Source: Gammaproteobacteria bacterium
Lineage (GTDB): Bacteria; Pseudomonadota; Gammaproteobacteria; Steroidobacterales; Steroidobacteraceae
Direction: 5' to 3'
DNA length: 13,447 nt
Assembly (NCBI GenBank): GCA_025350345.1
Contig: JANXYA010000010.1
Span: 1-13,447 of the forward strand
The translations under genes were made by a program, and so were the position numbers. Shown one piece after another: positions 7,631 through 13,447 of the stretch. The notes under the pieces are model-generated. The model saw only the letters and a list, made by a program, of their open reading frames with translations. It ran no database searches and was not told where the DNA came from. The first letter of the stretch is position 1, and every line of letters starts with the position of its first letter.

Positions 7631-8587
7631 ATGCAATCAGATTGCCAGCGAACAATGGAAACTCACATGCACCGAATACTCGTCTTGTCTTGCCTCCTCT
7701 GGGCCGTGAACGTCGGTGTCGCGCACGCCGATAGTCCATCCGGAGAAGGTGGCAAAGCCATCCTCGTCACGGGCGCCAGTACCGGGATCGGTCGCAAGAT
7801 CACCGAGCGGCTGGCGGCGCACGAATACCTCGTCTACGCCGGCGCGCGCAAGGACAGCGACCTGCAGGCGCTCGGGGCCATCAAGAACGTTCGCCCCATC
7901 CGGCTGGATGTGACGAAGCCAGAGGACATCGATGCTGCCGTGCAGGCGGTGGCGCAGGCCGGCCGGGGTCTCTACGGGCTGGTGAACAATGCCGGAATCT
8001 ATGCGGACGGGCCCGTGATCGACACGTCGCCCGAGGAATTCGACCTGCTGATGAAGGTAAACCTTTACGGACCCTATCGGGTGACCCGCGCATTTGCGCC
8101 GTTGATCAAGGCCAGCCATGGCCGCATCGTCAACATCGGCTCGATCAGCGGCATAGTCAACGAGACCGGGTCAGGGGTTTATCAGATGAGCAAGCACGCG
8201 ATCGAGACCTTTGCGGCCACCATGGCCCAGGAACTGGCGCCTGCCGGTGTGCTGGTCAGCGTCGTCGAGCCCGGCAGCTACAAGTCCGAAATCATGCGCA
8301 ACACGGCGTCCCGATCGGGCACGCTGACGCAGCAGGACGTGGATGACTGGGCCAAGCTTACCGAGCCTGACGATGTCGCGGCGGCCGTGGAAATGGCGTT
8401 GTTCGACCCCGCACCGAAACATCGATACATGGTGGTTCCGAACGAGCACCAGGCCGAGTTGACGATCAAGGCGCAGATCGAGCAGCTCGTCCAGCTCAAC
8501 GAGGGGCAGCGCTACACCTACGACCGGGCGACACTCATCAAGATGCTCGATGCGGCCCTGAAGTCGGCGCGGCCGGGCGTGAAATGA
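7631..8587 (+). CDS. Short-chain dehydrogenase/reductase with an N-terminal signal sequence
   Basis: 318 aa from the ATG at 7631. Classical SDR features are all present: TGASTGIG (47-54) for dinucleotide binding, LDV (92-94), NNAG (119-122), a catalytic Ser in IVNIGSISG (~171-173), and YQMSK with Tyr184 and Lys188. The EPGSYKSE segment (213-220) follows. Ahead of the Rossmann fold lies HRILVLSCLLWAVNVGVAHA (~14-33), a basic n-region, hydrophobic core and AHA cleavage site as in a Sec signal peptide. Export is odd for an NAD(P)-dependent enzyme, since the periplasm is not supplied with free cofactor. It may be membrane-anchored with the enzyme in the cytosol, or truly exported. Starts at 7655 or 7667 would still keep the hydrophobic segment. 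Substrate unknown. The unknown membrane-protein gene ends 77 nt upstream. Confidence 0.85.
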   Translation: MQSDCQRTMETHMHRILVLSCLLWAVNVGVAHADSPSGEGGKAILVTGASTGIGRKITERLAAHEYLVYAGARKDSDLQALGAIKNVRPIRLDVTKPEDIDAAVQAVAQAGRGLYGLVNNAGIYADGPVIDTSPEEFDLLMKVNLYGPYRVTRAFAPLIKASHGRIVNIGSISGIVNETGSGVYQMSKHAIETFAATMAQELAPAGVLVSVVEPGSYKSEIMRNTASRSGTLTQQDVDDWAKLTEPDDVAAAVEMALFDPAPKHRYMVVPNEHQAELTIKAQIEQLVQLNEGQRYTYDRATLIKMLDAALKSARPGVK

Positions 8588-8602
8588 TGCCTGAGCGCCT
8601 TG

Positions 8603-8616
8603 CCGGGCGTGCCCGG
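8603..8616. terminator. GC palindrome in the convergent SDR/M16 gap (weak terminator candidate)
   Basis: CCGGGCGTGCCCGG can fold as a short GC-only hairpin between two converging genes (74-nt gap). No T-run follows on either strand, so at best it is a weak or Rho-assisted end signal. Confidence 0.25.
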
Positions 8617-8661
8617 GGGAACCCGTGCCGTTCCTGACCTTGAATCGACTGGCGCGCCGCT

Positions 8662-9984
8662 CTACTTGCCCTTCGGAAGGGTACCAGCCTGAATCAGTAC
8701 CATATTGTCGGGTTTCAGATGCCGGCGAATCGCGGCGTTCACCTGATCGACCGTGAGCGCATCGACCGCCTTCGGATAATCGTCCAGCCAGCTCAGTGGC
8801 TTCCCCCGCTGGACCGTACGCAGCAGGGTGCCTGCAAGTCCGCCAGTCGTTGCCAGGCTCACTTTGTACACGCCAATGAGATCCGTCTTGCGCGCCGTGA
8901 GTTCTTCCTGGGTAATGCCTTCCCGCCACCAGCGCTCGACTTCGCGCTTCGTTGACGCCACTCCCTTGTCCAACAGCTCCGGTGCAAAGGACGCCCCCAC
9001 GAGCCAATCGCCATCGGTAAAGGTATCGTCGCTCACACCGGAATAAATGCCGTAGGTGAGGCCTTCCCGGTCACGCACGACATGCATCAGTCGGCCCGTG
9101 AAACCGCTTCCCAGAATGGCCGCTCCGACGCGCAGCGCCAGGGCGTCCGTGTCGCTGTAGCGCAGTCCACTGGCCTGGCCAAGAATGACGGATACGCTCG
9201 TCTTATCCGGCATGTTGATCGGCTGCGTCACGGCGGCAGCCGGTGGGGTCGCCGGCGGCGCTGACAGTGCCGGCACGCCACCGTGCCAGCCCGCCAGATC
9301 CTTGCGCAATTGCGCCTGAACGGGCTTGAGCTCGAGATCGCCGACCATCGCAAGCGTCAGGTGGGCGGGCCCGTAATACTTGGCGTGGAAGGCTTTGACG
9401 TCGGCGAGTGTCGCGTGCTCAACGGCCGCCAGCACGTCCTCGGCGGCTGCCTTTCGATTCGGGTGGCCTGCCGGAAAGATGGCACGTGAGAAGGCAATAT
9501 CGGCCCGGGTATCGGTATCGTCGAGCGATCGCCGGATGGCCCCGGTGAGCTGAAGCCGGGCCTTCTCGAACTCGGCCGGCGAAAATGCCGGCGTCCGCAA
9601 CTGCTCGATGATGAGGTGAACGATGGCCGGCGCGTCCTTGCGCAGGCACTTGGCCTGGATGTCGAGCGTCTGTTCGCTGGCGCTGAACGAAATCCTCGCC
9701 CCCACGCTCTCAAGCCGCTGCGCAATCGCGAATTTGTCCGACGTCGTGGTGCCCTTGTCCAGCATCATGGCGGTGAGCGTCGGCACCGCCAGGTTTCCCG
9801 ATCCGGCGAAGGCGTCGCCGGCTGGCATTGACCCTACGATCGTGACGACGTCCTTCACCGCCGTCGGGCTCGCAATCAGGTCGACGCCGTCGATGCTCGA
9901 ACGGATGACCTTGTCGGCAATGCCACCAGACGCGCTGGCGCTCGCGAGCAGGAACAGCCCAACAGCAATCCCTTGTGATTTCAT
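8662..9984 (-). CDS. M16 family peptidase, non-catalytic partner subunit
   Basis: 440 aa. The ATG at 9984-9982 overlaps the stop of the upstream M16 gene as ATGA, so translation is probably coupled. A longer frame runs further upstream but overlaps that gene's coding region, so the ATG is preferred. MKSQGIAVGLFLLASASASG is a Sec signal peptide. The N-terminal half resembles the M16 fold (MMLDKGTTTSDKFAIAQRLESVGA), but the zinc site HxxEH is replaced by PTLTA (~residues 68-72). The C-terminal half keeps FTGRLMHVVRDREGLTYGIY, with an Arg-rich loop (R304, R306) and Y311, the Arg/Tyr pair used by inactive M16 partners to hold substrate. This fits a two-gene periplasmic M16B heterodimer in which this subunit completes the peptide-binding chamber. 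Substrate peptides are unknown. Confidence 0.85.
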   Translation of the reverse strand: MKSQGIAVGLFLLASASASGGIADKVIRSSIDGVDLIASPTAVKDVVTIVGSMPAGDAFAGSGNLAVPTLTAMMLDKGTTTSDKFAIAQRLESVGARISFSASEQTLDIQAKCLRKDAPAIVHLIIEQLRTPAFSPAEFEKARLQLTGAIRRSLDDTDTRADIAFSRAIFPAGHPNRKAAAEDVLAAVEHATLADVKAFHAKYYGPAHLTLAMVGDLELKPVQAQLRKDLAGWHGGVPALSAPPATPPAAAVTQPINMPDKTSVSVILGQASGLRYSDTDALALRVGAAILGSGFTGRLMHVVRDREGLTYGIYSGVSDDTFTDGDWLVGASFAPELLDKGVASTKREVERWWREGITQEELTARKTDLIGVYKVSLATTGGLAGTLLRTVQRGKPLSWLDDYPKAVDALTVDQVNAAIRRHLKPDNMVLIQAGTLPKGK

Positions 9985-11345
9985 GGCGTCACCACCGGCA
10001 CGAACCAGCCTGTCGTGCTCTGAGTCTCTGTCAGATATTTGGCCGCGACCCGGTTCACGTCGGCCGCCGTGACCTTCCGGATGCTCTCTGGGTAGGTTGA
10101 GTAGAGCGTCCAATCGCCGGCCGCGATCCACTCGACGAGCGTTCCGGCCACCGCCAGGGTGCCGTCGCGGGAATAGGCAAGATCGGCGGATATCTTTTGC
10201 ACGGCCGTCGACACTTCGGCATCCGTGACGCCGTCCTTCACGACACGCGCGAGCTCCTCGCGCAGCACCTTCTCGACCTGTTCATGACCGACACCTGGCG
10301 CCAGATAGGCGTAGATCTGGAACAGCGAAGGATCGTGGAAAAATCCCGGGTCGGCGCTCACTTCAGTCGTGAGATTCTTGTCGGTGAGCGCGCGATAGAA
10401 ACGACTGGTCTTGCCGCTCGCGAGAATGCTGCCCAGTACCTGCAGCGCCGGCATGTTCGCATCGCTGGCCGCAGGACTCTTGTAACTGATGCCGACGACT
10501 CCGAGCTGGCCGGCTCGCCTGACCTCCACGCGCCGTGGCCCCGTTTGCGCGGGCTCCTCGGTATAGACCACCGGGATGGCATTGGGCGCCCTCGAATAGG
10601 ACCCGTAGTACTTCTTGACCAGGGCAAGGGCCGTCTCCGGCTTGAAATCGCCGATAACCGATACGGTAGAGTTGTCCGGCCAGTAAAACGTATCGTAGAA
10701 GGCGCGGAGTTTCTCGATCGGCACCTTCTCGATGTCGCTCCGCCAGCCGATTGTCGAGTGATGATAGGGATGTGCCTCGTAGGCGGAGGCGAAGATCTCC
10801 TTGTCGAGCGCCCGCACGGGATCGTTCTCGCCAATCTCGAACTCGTTCCGCACGACCGTCATTTCCGGCCGCCGGTCGTCTTCGCGCAGCAACAGGTTGC
10901 GCATGCGGTCGGCCTCCACGGCCATGTAGCCTTCGAGAAATTCGTTGCCCACCTCGGCAAAATACGTGGTTCGGTCCAGCCAGGTGTTGGCGTTATAGGC
11001 GCCCCCGACGCTTTCCAGGTACTGCTTGACGCTATTGCCCTTGGCGTCGTTGAAGTTGGTGCTGCCCTTGAACATCATGTGCTCGAGCAGGTGCGTCGAG
11101 CCGGTGGTGCCGATCACTTCGTTCCTGGAGCCCACCCGATAAGTCACCATGAAGGTGGTAACGGGTGCCGAATGATTCTCAACCAGCAGCACGTCAAGGC
11201 CGTTCGAGTCGAGCCGATACTCATCGATGCCGCCGAGCGATTTGACGTAGCTATAGCCGGGAGAGGTGACCGGCGCGCCGCAGGCCGTCCAGGAACCGAG
11301 CATTCCGGCCACCAGTGCCAATGAGATCTTGGAATTCAACTTCAC
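9981..11345 (-). CDS. M16 family zinc peptidase, catalytic subunit
   Basis: 454 aa from a GTG start at 11345-11343, chosen because AAGGAG (11352-11357) lies 6 nt upstream and because a signal peptide follows directly (KLNSKISLALVAGMLGSWTA). A longer ATG frame to 11408 would add 21 residues before the signal and has no such site. Zinc motif: HLLEH at 85-89, with the distal zinc-ligand Glu in VVRNE at ~168, the M16 spacing. Further features are LESVGGAYNANT (110-121), which is typical of M16 substrate grooves, and HPYHHSTIGW. A Cys near residue 22 (WTAC) does not make a good lipobox, so soluble periplasmic location is more likely than lipoprotein. It should hydrolyse short to medium peptides as the active half of a heterodimer with the downstream gene. 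Confidence 0.9.
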   Translation of the reverse strand: MKLNSKISLALVAGMLGSWTACGAPVTSPGYSYVKSLGGIDEYRLDSNGLDVLLVENHSAPVTTFMVTYRVGSRNEVIGTTGSTHLLEHMMFKGSTNFNDAKGNSVKQYLESVGGAYNANTWLDRTTYFAEVGNEFLEGYMAVEADRMRNLLLREDDRRPEMTVVRNEFEIGENDPVRALDKEIFASAYEAHPYHHSTIGWRSDIEKVPIEKLRAFYDTFYWPDNSTVSVIGDFKPETALALVKKYYGSYSRAPNAIPVVYTEEPAQTGPRRVEVRRAGQLGVVGISYKSPAASDANMPALQVLGSILASGKTSRFYRALTDKNLTTEVSADPGFFHDPSLFQIYAYLAPGVGHEQVEKVLREELARVVKDGVTDAEVSTAVQKISADLAYSRDGTLAVAGTLVEWIAAGDWTLYSTYPESIRKVTAADVNRVAAKYLTETQSTTGWFVPVVTP

Positions 11346-11351
11346 CTGGAG

Positions 11352-11357
11352 CTCCTT
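11352..11357 (-). promoter_or_regulatory. Shine-Dalgarno fixing the GTG start of the catalytic M16 gene
   Basis: Minus-strand AAGGAG, 6 nt before the GTG at 11345. This is the strongest ribosome site near this gene, and it places the signal peptide at the exact N-terminus. Confidence 0.6.
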
Positions 11358-11568
11358 GCACTTGATCCAATACTGCAGGCCGGCCGCTAGCTTAGTCTCA
11401 CTGGCCATTCGACGTCTATAAGCCCGCCATTCGAGAAAACAGGCATTCCGTGTTGACTAGCACATCTAGAGAGTGCATCTCCAAGCTGAAGAGCTGCGAC
11501 GCCATGTGGATTTCCAATGGATGGGTGAGCGCCATGCGGACCGTGCCTCTGGACGGCATACCCAGGGG

Positions 11569-12474
11569 CTAGGCGTGCCCGGGGCACTGCCCGGCCACCT
11601 GCTCGCGGATGATCTGCGCCAAACGCAGTGCGCCCGGACCGGCATAGTCGCGATCGGCGAACACCAGGTACAGATCGGCCGAACGCTCGCCACCTTCGCG
11701 CAGTGGCAACGCCTTGAGTTCGCCGCGCTCCAGTTCGCCGCGCACGGTCTCCTCCGGAAACCATGCAAACCCCTCGCCCATGACGGCCGCATGGATCGAG
11801 GTGGCCTTCTGGCTGACCGTCCAGCTCTGCTCCGCGCCCAGCCAGCTGCCGCTGCGGCGCTGGCTGCCGGTATCGCGGATGATCAGGTGCCGATGCTTGC
11901 GCAGATCCTGCCGCGTCAGCTCGCGCCCGAGTCGATGGAGCGGATGGTCCGGGTGCGCCACAGCGACGAAGCGCACCCGCATCAGCTGGTCTCCCATGAA
12001 GCCCGGCGGCACCCGCGAGCAGATGGCCAGCTCGACATTACGCTGTAGCAGCGCCTCCTCGGTGCCGCTGAGCACGTTCTCGTACAGCTCGAGGCGCGTC
12101 TGCGGCCGCTCCTCGGCAAAGCGCGCGAAGCACTGCAACAGCAACCACGTGGGAAAGATGATCTCCACCGACAATCGCAGCTCCGCTTCCCAGCCCGCGG
12201 CGAGGGTGCCGGCGGCGGACTCCAGCGCGCCCGCCTCCTCGAGCAGGGCTTTCGCGCGGCGGTACAGGACCTCCCCGGTCCAAGTCAGCTGCGCCTTGCG
12301 GCCGACCACTTCGAAGACTTTCACGTTGAGCAGCGCTTCCATTCTCTGCACCGCGTAAGTCACCGCCGACTGGCTCTTGTTCAGTACGGCGGCGGCCTGC
12401 GCATAGCCGCCGGCATCGACGACGGCCTGCAGGGAACGCCATTGCTCCAGGGAAACACGCAGGTTGGCAGCCAT
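11569..12474 (-). CDS. LysR-family transcriptional regulator, divergent from azoR-pirin
   Basis: 301 aa, the usual LysR length. The N-terminal winged helix-turn-helix (~5-65) includes LEQWRSLQAVVDAGGYAQAA and LNKSQSAVTYAVQRMEALL, a textbook LysR recognition helix. A linker helix (~66-90) precedes the effector-binding domain (~91-295): LRLSVEIIFPTWLLLQCF, ELAICSRVPPGF, RFVAVAHPDHPLHRL and GEGFAWFPEETVRGELERG. It starts 114 nt from, and divergent to, the azoreductase gene, the standard layout for a LysR regulator and its target. Two TAT-N11-ATA sites lie in that gap, the second at its own start codon, which suggests activation of azoR-pirin together with autoregulation. The inducer is unknown; a quinone or other electrophile would fit the target genes. 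Its own Shine-Dalgarno is weak. Confidence 0.88.
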   Translation of the reverse strand: MAANLRVSLEQWRSLQAVVDAGGYAQAAAVLNKSQSAVTYAVQRMEALLNVKVFEVVGRKAQLTWTGEVLYRRAKALLEEAGALESAAGTLAAGWEAELRLSVEIIFPTWLLLQCFARFAEERPQTRLELYENVLSGTEEALLQRNVELAICSRVPPGFMGDQLMRVRFVAVAHPDHPLHRLGRELTRQDLRKHRHLIIRDTGSQRRSGSWLGAEQSWTVSQKATSIHAAVMGEGFAWFPEETVRGELERGELKALPLREGGERSADLYLVFADRDYAGPGALRLAQIIREQVAGQCPGHA

Positions 12475-12493
12475 CTATTCACTCATTAGATAG
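12475..12493. promoter_or_regulatory. Second LysR-type site, CTAT-N11-ATAG, at the lysR start
   Basis: CTAT (12475-12478) and ATAG (12490-12493) flank an 11-nt spacer, giving the T-N11-A form. It shares TAT-N11-ATA with the site at 12519-12535, and the two centres are 43 bp apart, about four helical turns. It directly abuts the lysR start codon, a position suited to autorepression. Confidence 0.4.
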
Positions 12494-12518
12494 GTATGTG
12501 CCATTTATTCTACTTTTT

Positions 12519-12535
12519 TATCAATCTATTTGATA
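12519..12535. promoter_or_regulatory. Putative LysR operator, TATCAA-N5-TTGATA
   Basis: This is a perfect 6-bp inverted repeat with a 5-nt centre. It contains TCAA-N5-TTGA, that is T-N11-A, the LysR-type box. It sits in an AT-rich island in the lysR/azoR gap, 54 nt before the azoR start, as expected for the binding site of the divergent LysR protein. Confidence 0.6.
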
Positions 12536-12588
12536 GTTAAATGGCCTTCGGAGAGAGAATCGCGTCGCCCCATACCAAGGAGTTTTTG

Positions 12589-13194
12589 ATGACCACCCTG
12601 CTGCAGATCAACGCCAGCATCAACAACGGCAACGGCCAGTCCAGCCAGCTGGCAAACCAGTTCGTCGTTTCCTTCCAGAAGCGCCACCCCGGGGCGGAAG
12701 TCATCGTGCGCGACGTCGCCGCCGCCGAAGCGGTGCCGCACCTCGATGGCGAGCGCTTTGGCGCCTTCATCACCCCGGCGGATCAGCGCAGCGCCGCGCA
12801 ACAGGCGGTCGTGGCGTACTCCGACACACTGATCGACGAACTGAAGCGCGCCGACGTGCTGGTACTGGGCCTGCCCATGTACAACTTCGGCGTACCTTCC
12901 CAACTGAAGGCCTACTTCGATCACATTGCCCGTGCCGGCGTCACCTTCCAGTACACCGACAAGGGTCCCGTGGGCCTGCTCACCGGCAAGAAGGTGTATG
13001 TGTTCGCGGCCCGCGGCGGCGTTTACGCCGGCACGCCAATGGATACGCAGACCAGCTACGTGCGAGACTTCCTGCGCTTCCTCGGCATGACCGACGTGGA
13101 GTTCATCTACGCCGAGGGCCTGGCGATCAGCCCGCAGAGCAAGGCGACGGGCCTCGCCAAGGCCGGGGCCGAGATCGCGCGCCTTGCCGCATGA
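12589..13194 (+). CDS. azoR: FMN-dependent NADH-azoreductase (AzoR family)
   Basis: 201 aa, the family's normal size. The ATG at 12589 is preceded by AAGGAG (12577-12582) with 6-nt spacing, which is better than the upstream in-frame ATG at 12541. It has a flavodoxin-like fold: the first strand TLLQINAS leads to the FMN phosphate loop (S10, S18-S19). The flavin-binding GLPMYNFGVPSQLKAYFDHI is at 95-114, with the MYNF motif at 97-100, and VFAARGGVY (138-146) forms the second flavin-contact loop. AzoR enzymes reduce quinones and azo compounds by two-electron transfer from NADH in the cytosol, and their physiological role is often thiol-specific or quinone stress defence. The pirin gene starts 11 nt after its stop, so the two are one operon, with a LysR gene divergent upstream. 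Confidence 0.93.
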   Translation: MTTLLQINASINNGNGQSSQLANQFVVSFQKRHPGAEVIVRDVAAAEAVPHLDGERFGAFITPADQRSAAQQAVVAYSDTLIDELKRADVLVLGLPMYNFGVPSQLKAYFDHIARAGVTFQYTDKGPVGLLTGKKVYVFAARGGVYAGTPMDTQTSYVRDFLRFLGMTDVEFIYAEGLAISPQSKATGLAKAGAEIARLAA

Positions 13195-13205
13195 GGAGAC
13201 TTGAG

Positions 13206-13447
13206 ATGAGTACCCGCACCCTGATCCATGTCATCGAGTCGATGCCGACCTCCGATGGCGCCGGCGTCAAGCTGCGCCGCAGCGTGGGCAGTCAGCGCGG
13301 CCTGTACGTGGATCCGTTCCTGATGCTCGATGAGTTCTATTCGGATGACCCGGACGACTACATCGCCGGCTTCCCGGCGCATCCGCATCGCGGCTTCGAG
13401 ACCGTCACCTACATGCTCGACGGCCACATGCGACACGAGGATCACCT
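13206..13447 (+). CDS. Pirin family protein (quercetinase-like cupin), C-terminus cut by window edge
   Basis: Eighty codons are visible from the ATG at 13206, with AGGAG (13194-13198) 7 nt upstream and overlapping the azoR stop. The N-terminal pirin motif is clear: the SVGSQRGLYVDPFLMLDEF segment, then AHPHRGFETVTYMLDG (58-73). H59 and H61 are the first two metal ligands of the cupin site; the remaining His/Glu ligands lie beyond the window. Full pirins run about 230-290 aa. Bacterial pirins bind a metal ion, and some have quercetin 2,3-dioxygenase activity. Paired with azoR under a LysR regulator, a role in quinone or flavonoid stress is plausible but inferred. Confidence 0.9.
   Translation, partial: MSTRTLIHVIESMPTSDGAGVKLRRSVGSQRGLYVDPFLMLDEFYSDDPDDYIAGFPAHPHRGFETVTYMLDGHMRHEDH

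Noticed and set aside
8662..10131. Longer version of the second M16 gene, starting at 10131
   Set aside because: It would overlap the upstream M16 gene by about 150 bases and add an Arg-rich stretch before an obvious signal peptide. The ATGA overlap start at 9984 is far better.
10197..11324. A 375-codon plus-strand open frame antisense to the catalytic M16 gene
   Set aside because: The minus-strand frame has a signal peptide, HxxEH and a Shine-Dalgarno. The plus-strand product is low-complexity Arg/Gly/His-rich with no family resemblance, typical of GC-rich shadow frames.
11346..11568. Possible small gene or clear promoter between the M16 and LysR genes
   Set aside because: No open frame with a recognisable product was found. 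A TATAGA-like -10 for the M16 operon is visible on the minus strand, but no matching -35 at normal spacing.

Overview
The window is GC-rich, tightly packed proteobacterial chromosome. The gene set is an exported GH144-like glycoside hydrolase, an orphan TAXI solute-binding protein, an ACS-family MFS transporter, a paired periplasmic M16 peptidase and a LysR/azoreductase/pirin cluster. It would fit a free-living gammaproteobacterium of the Xanthomonadales/Nevskiales/Steroidobacter type, but that placement is inference from gene style only. I see no tRNA, rRNA, CRISPR array, insertion sequence, integrase or phage gene, so nothing marks the window as a mobile island.

Left part (1-3685, minus strand): a long exported GH144/glycoamylase-type enzyme with a Tat-like signal, an N-terminal beta-sandwich and a fibronectin-III-like domain is cut by the left edge of the window. 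Upstream of it, in the same direction, lies a membrane-anchored TAXI-type substrate-binding protein with no TRAP permease beside it. The 279-base gap between them holds a hairpin plus T-run pointing along the plus strand. A 356-base divergent intergenic region (3686-4041), with an AT-rich core flanked by inverted repeats, separates these from the plus-strand genes.

Middle part (4042-8587, plus strand): an ACS-family MFS transporter and a zinc-independent quinone-oxidoreductase-type MDR enzyme may be co-transcribed. They are followed by a single-pass membrane protein of unknown function and a short-chain dehydrogenase that unusually carries a Sec-type signal sequence. A strong Shine-Dalgarno sequence folded against a local CCTCC lies just upstream of the unknown gene.

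Right part (8662-13447): converging on the SDR is a minus-strand pair of M16 peptidase genes overlapping by ATGA. The first keeps HxxEH plus the distal Glu. The second has lost the zinc site but keeps an Arg/Tyr pair, as in obligate heterodimeric M16 peptidases. Further right, a LysR regulator is divergent from an FMN-dependent NADH-azoreductase (AzoR) and a pirin cut by the right edge. Two TAT-N11-ATA sites lie between regulator and target, one at mid-gap and one at the lysR start codon, so this is a self-contained electrophile/quinone-response module.

Most of the window is ordinary housekeeping and accessory metabolism. I do not see a clear new multi-gene system. The items most worth a second look are the exported SDR next to the unknown membrane protein, the two-site LysR operator, the sequestered SD at 6597-6612 and the symmetric elements in the 3.8 kb intergenic region.
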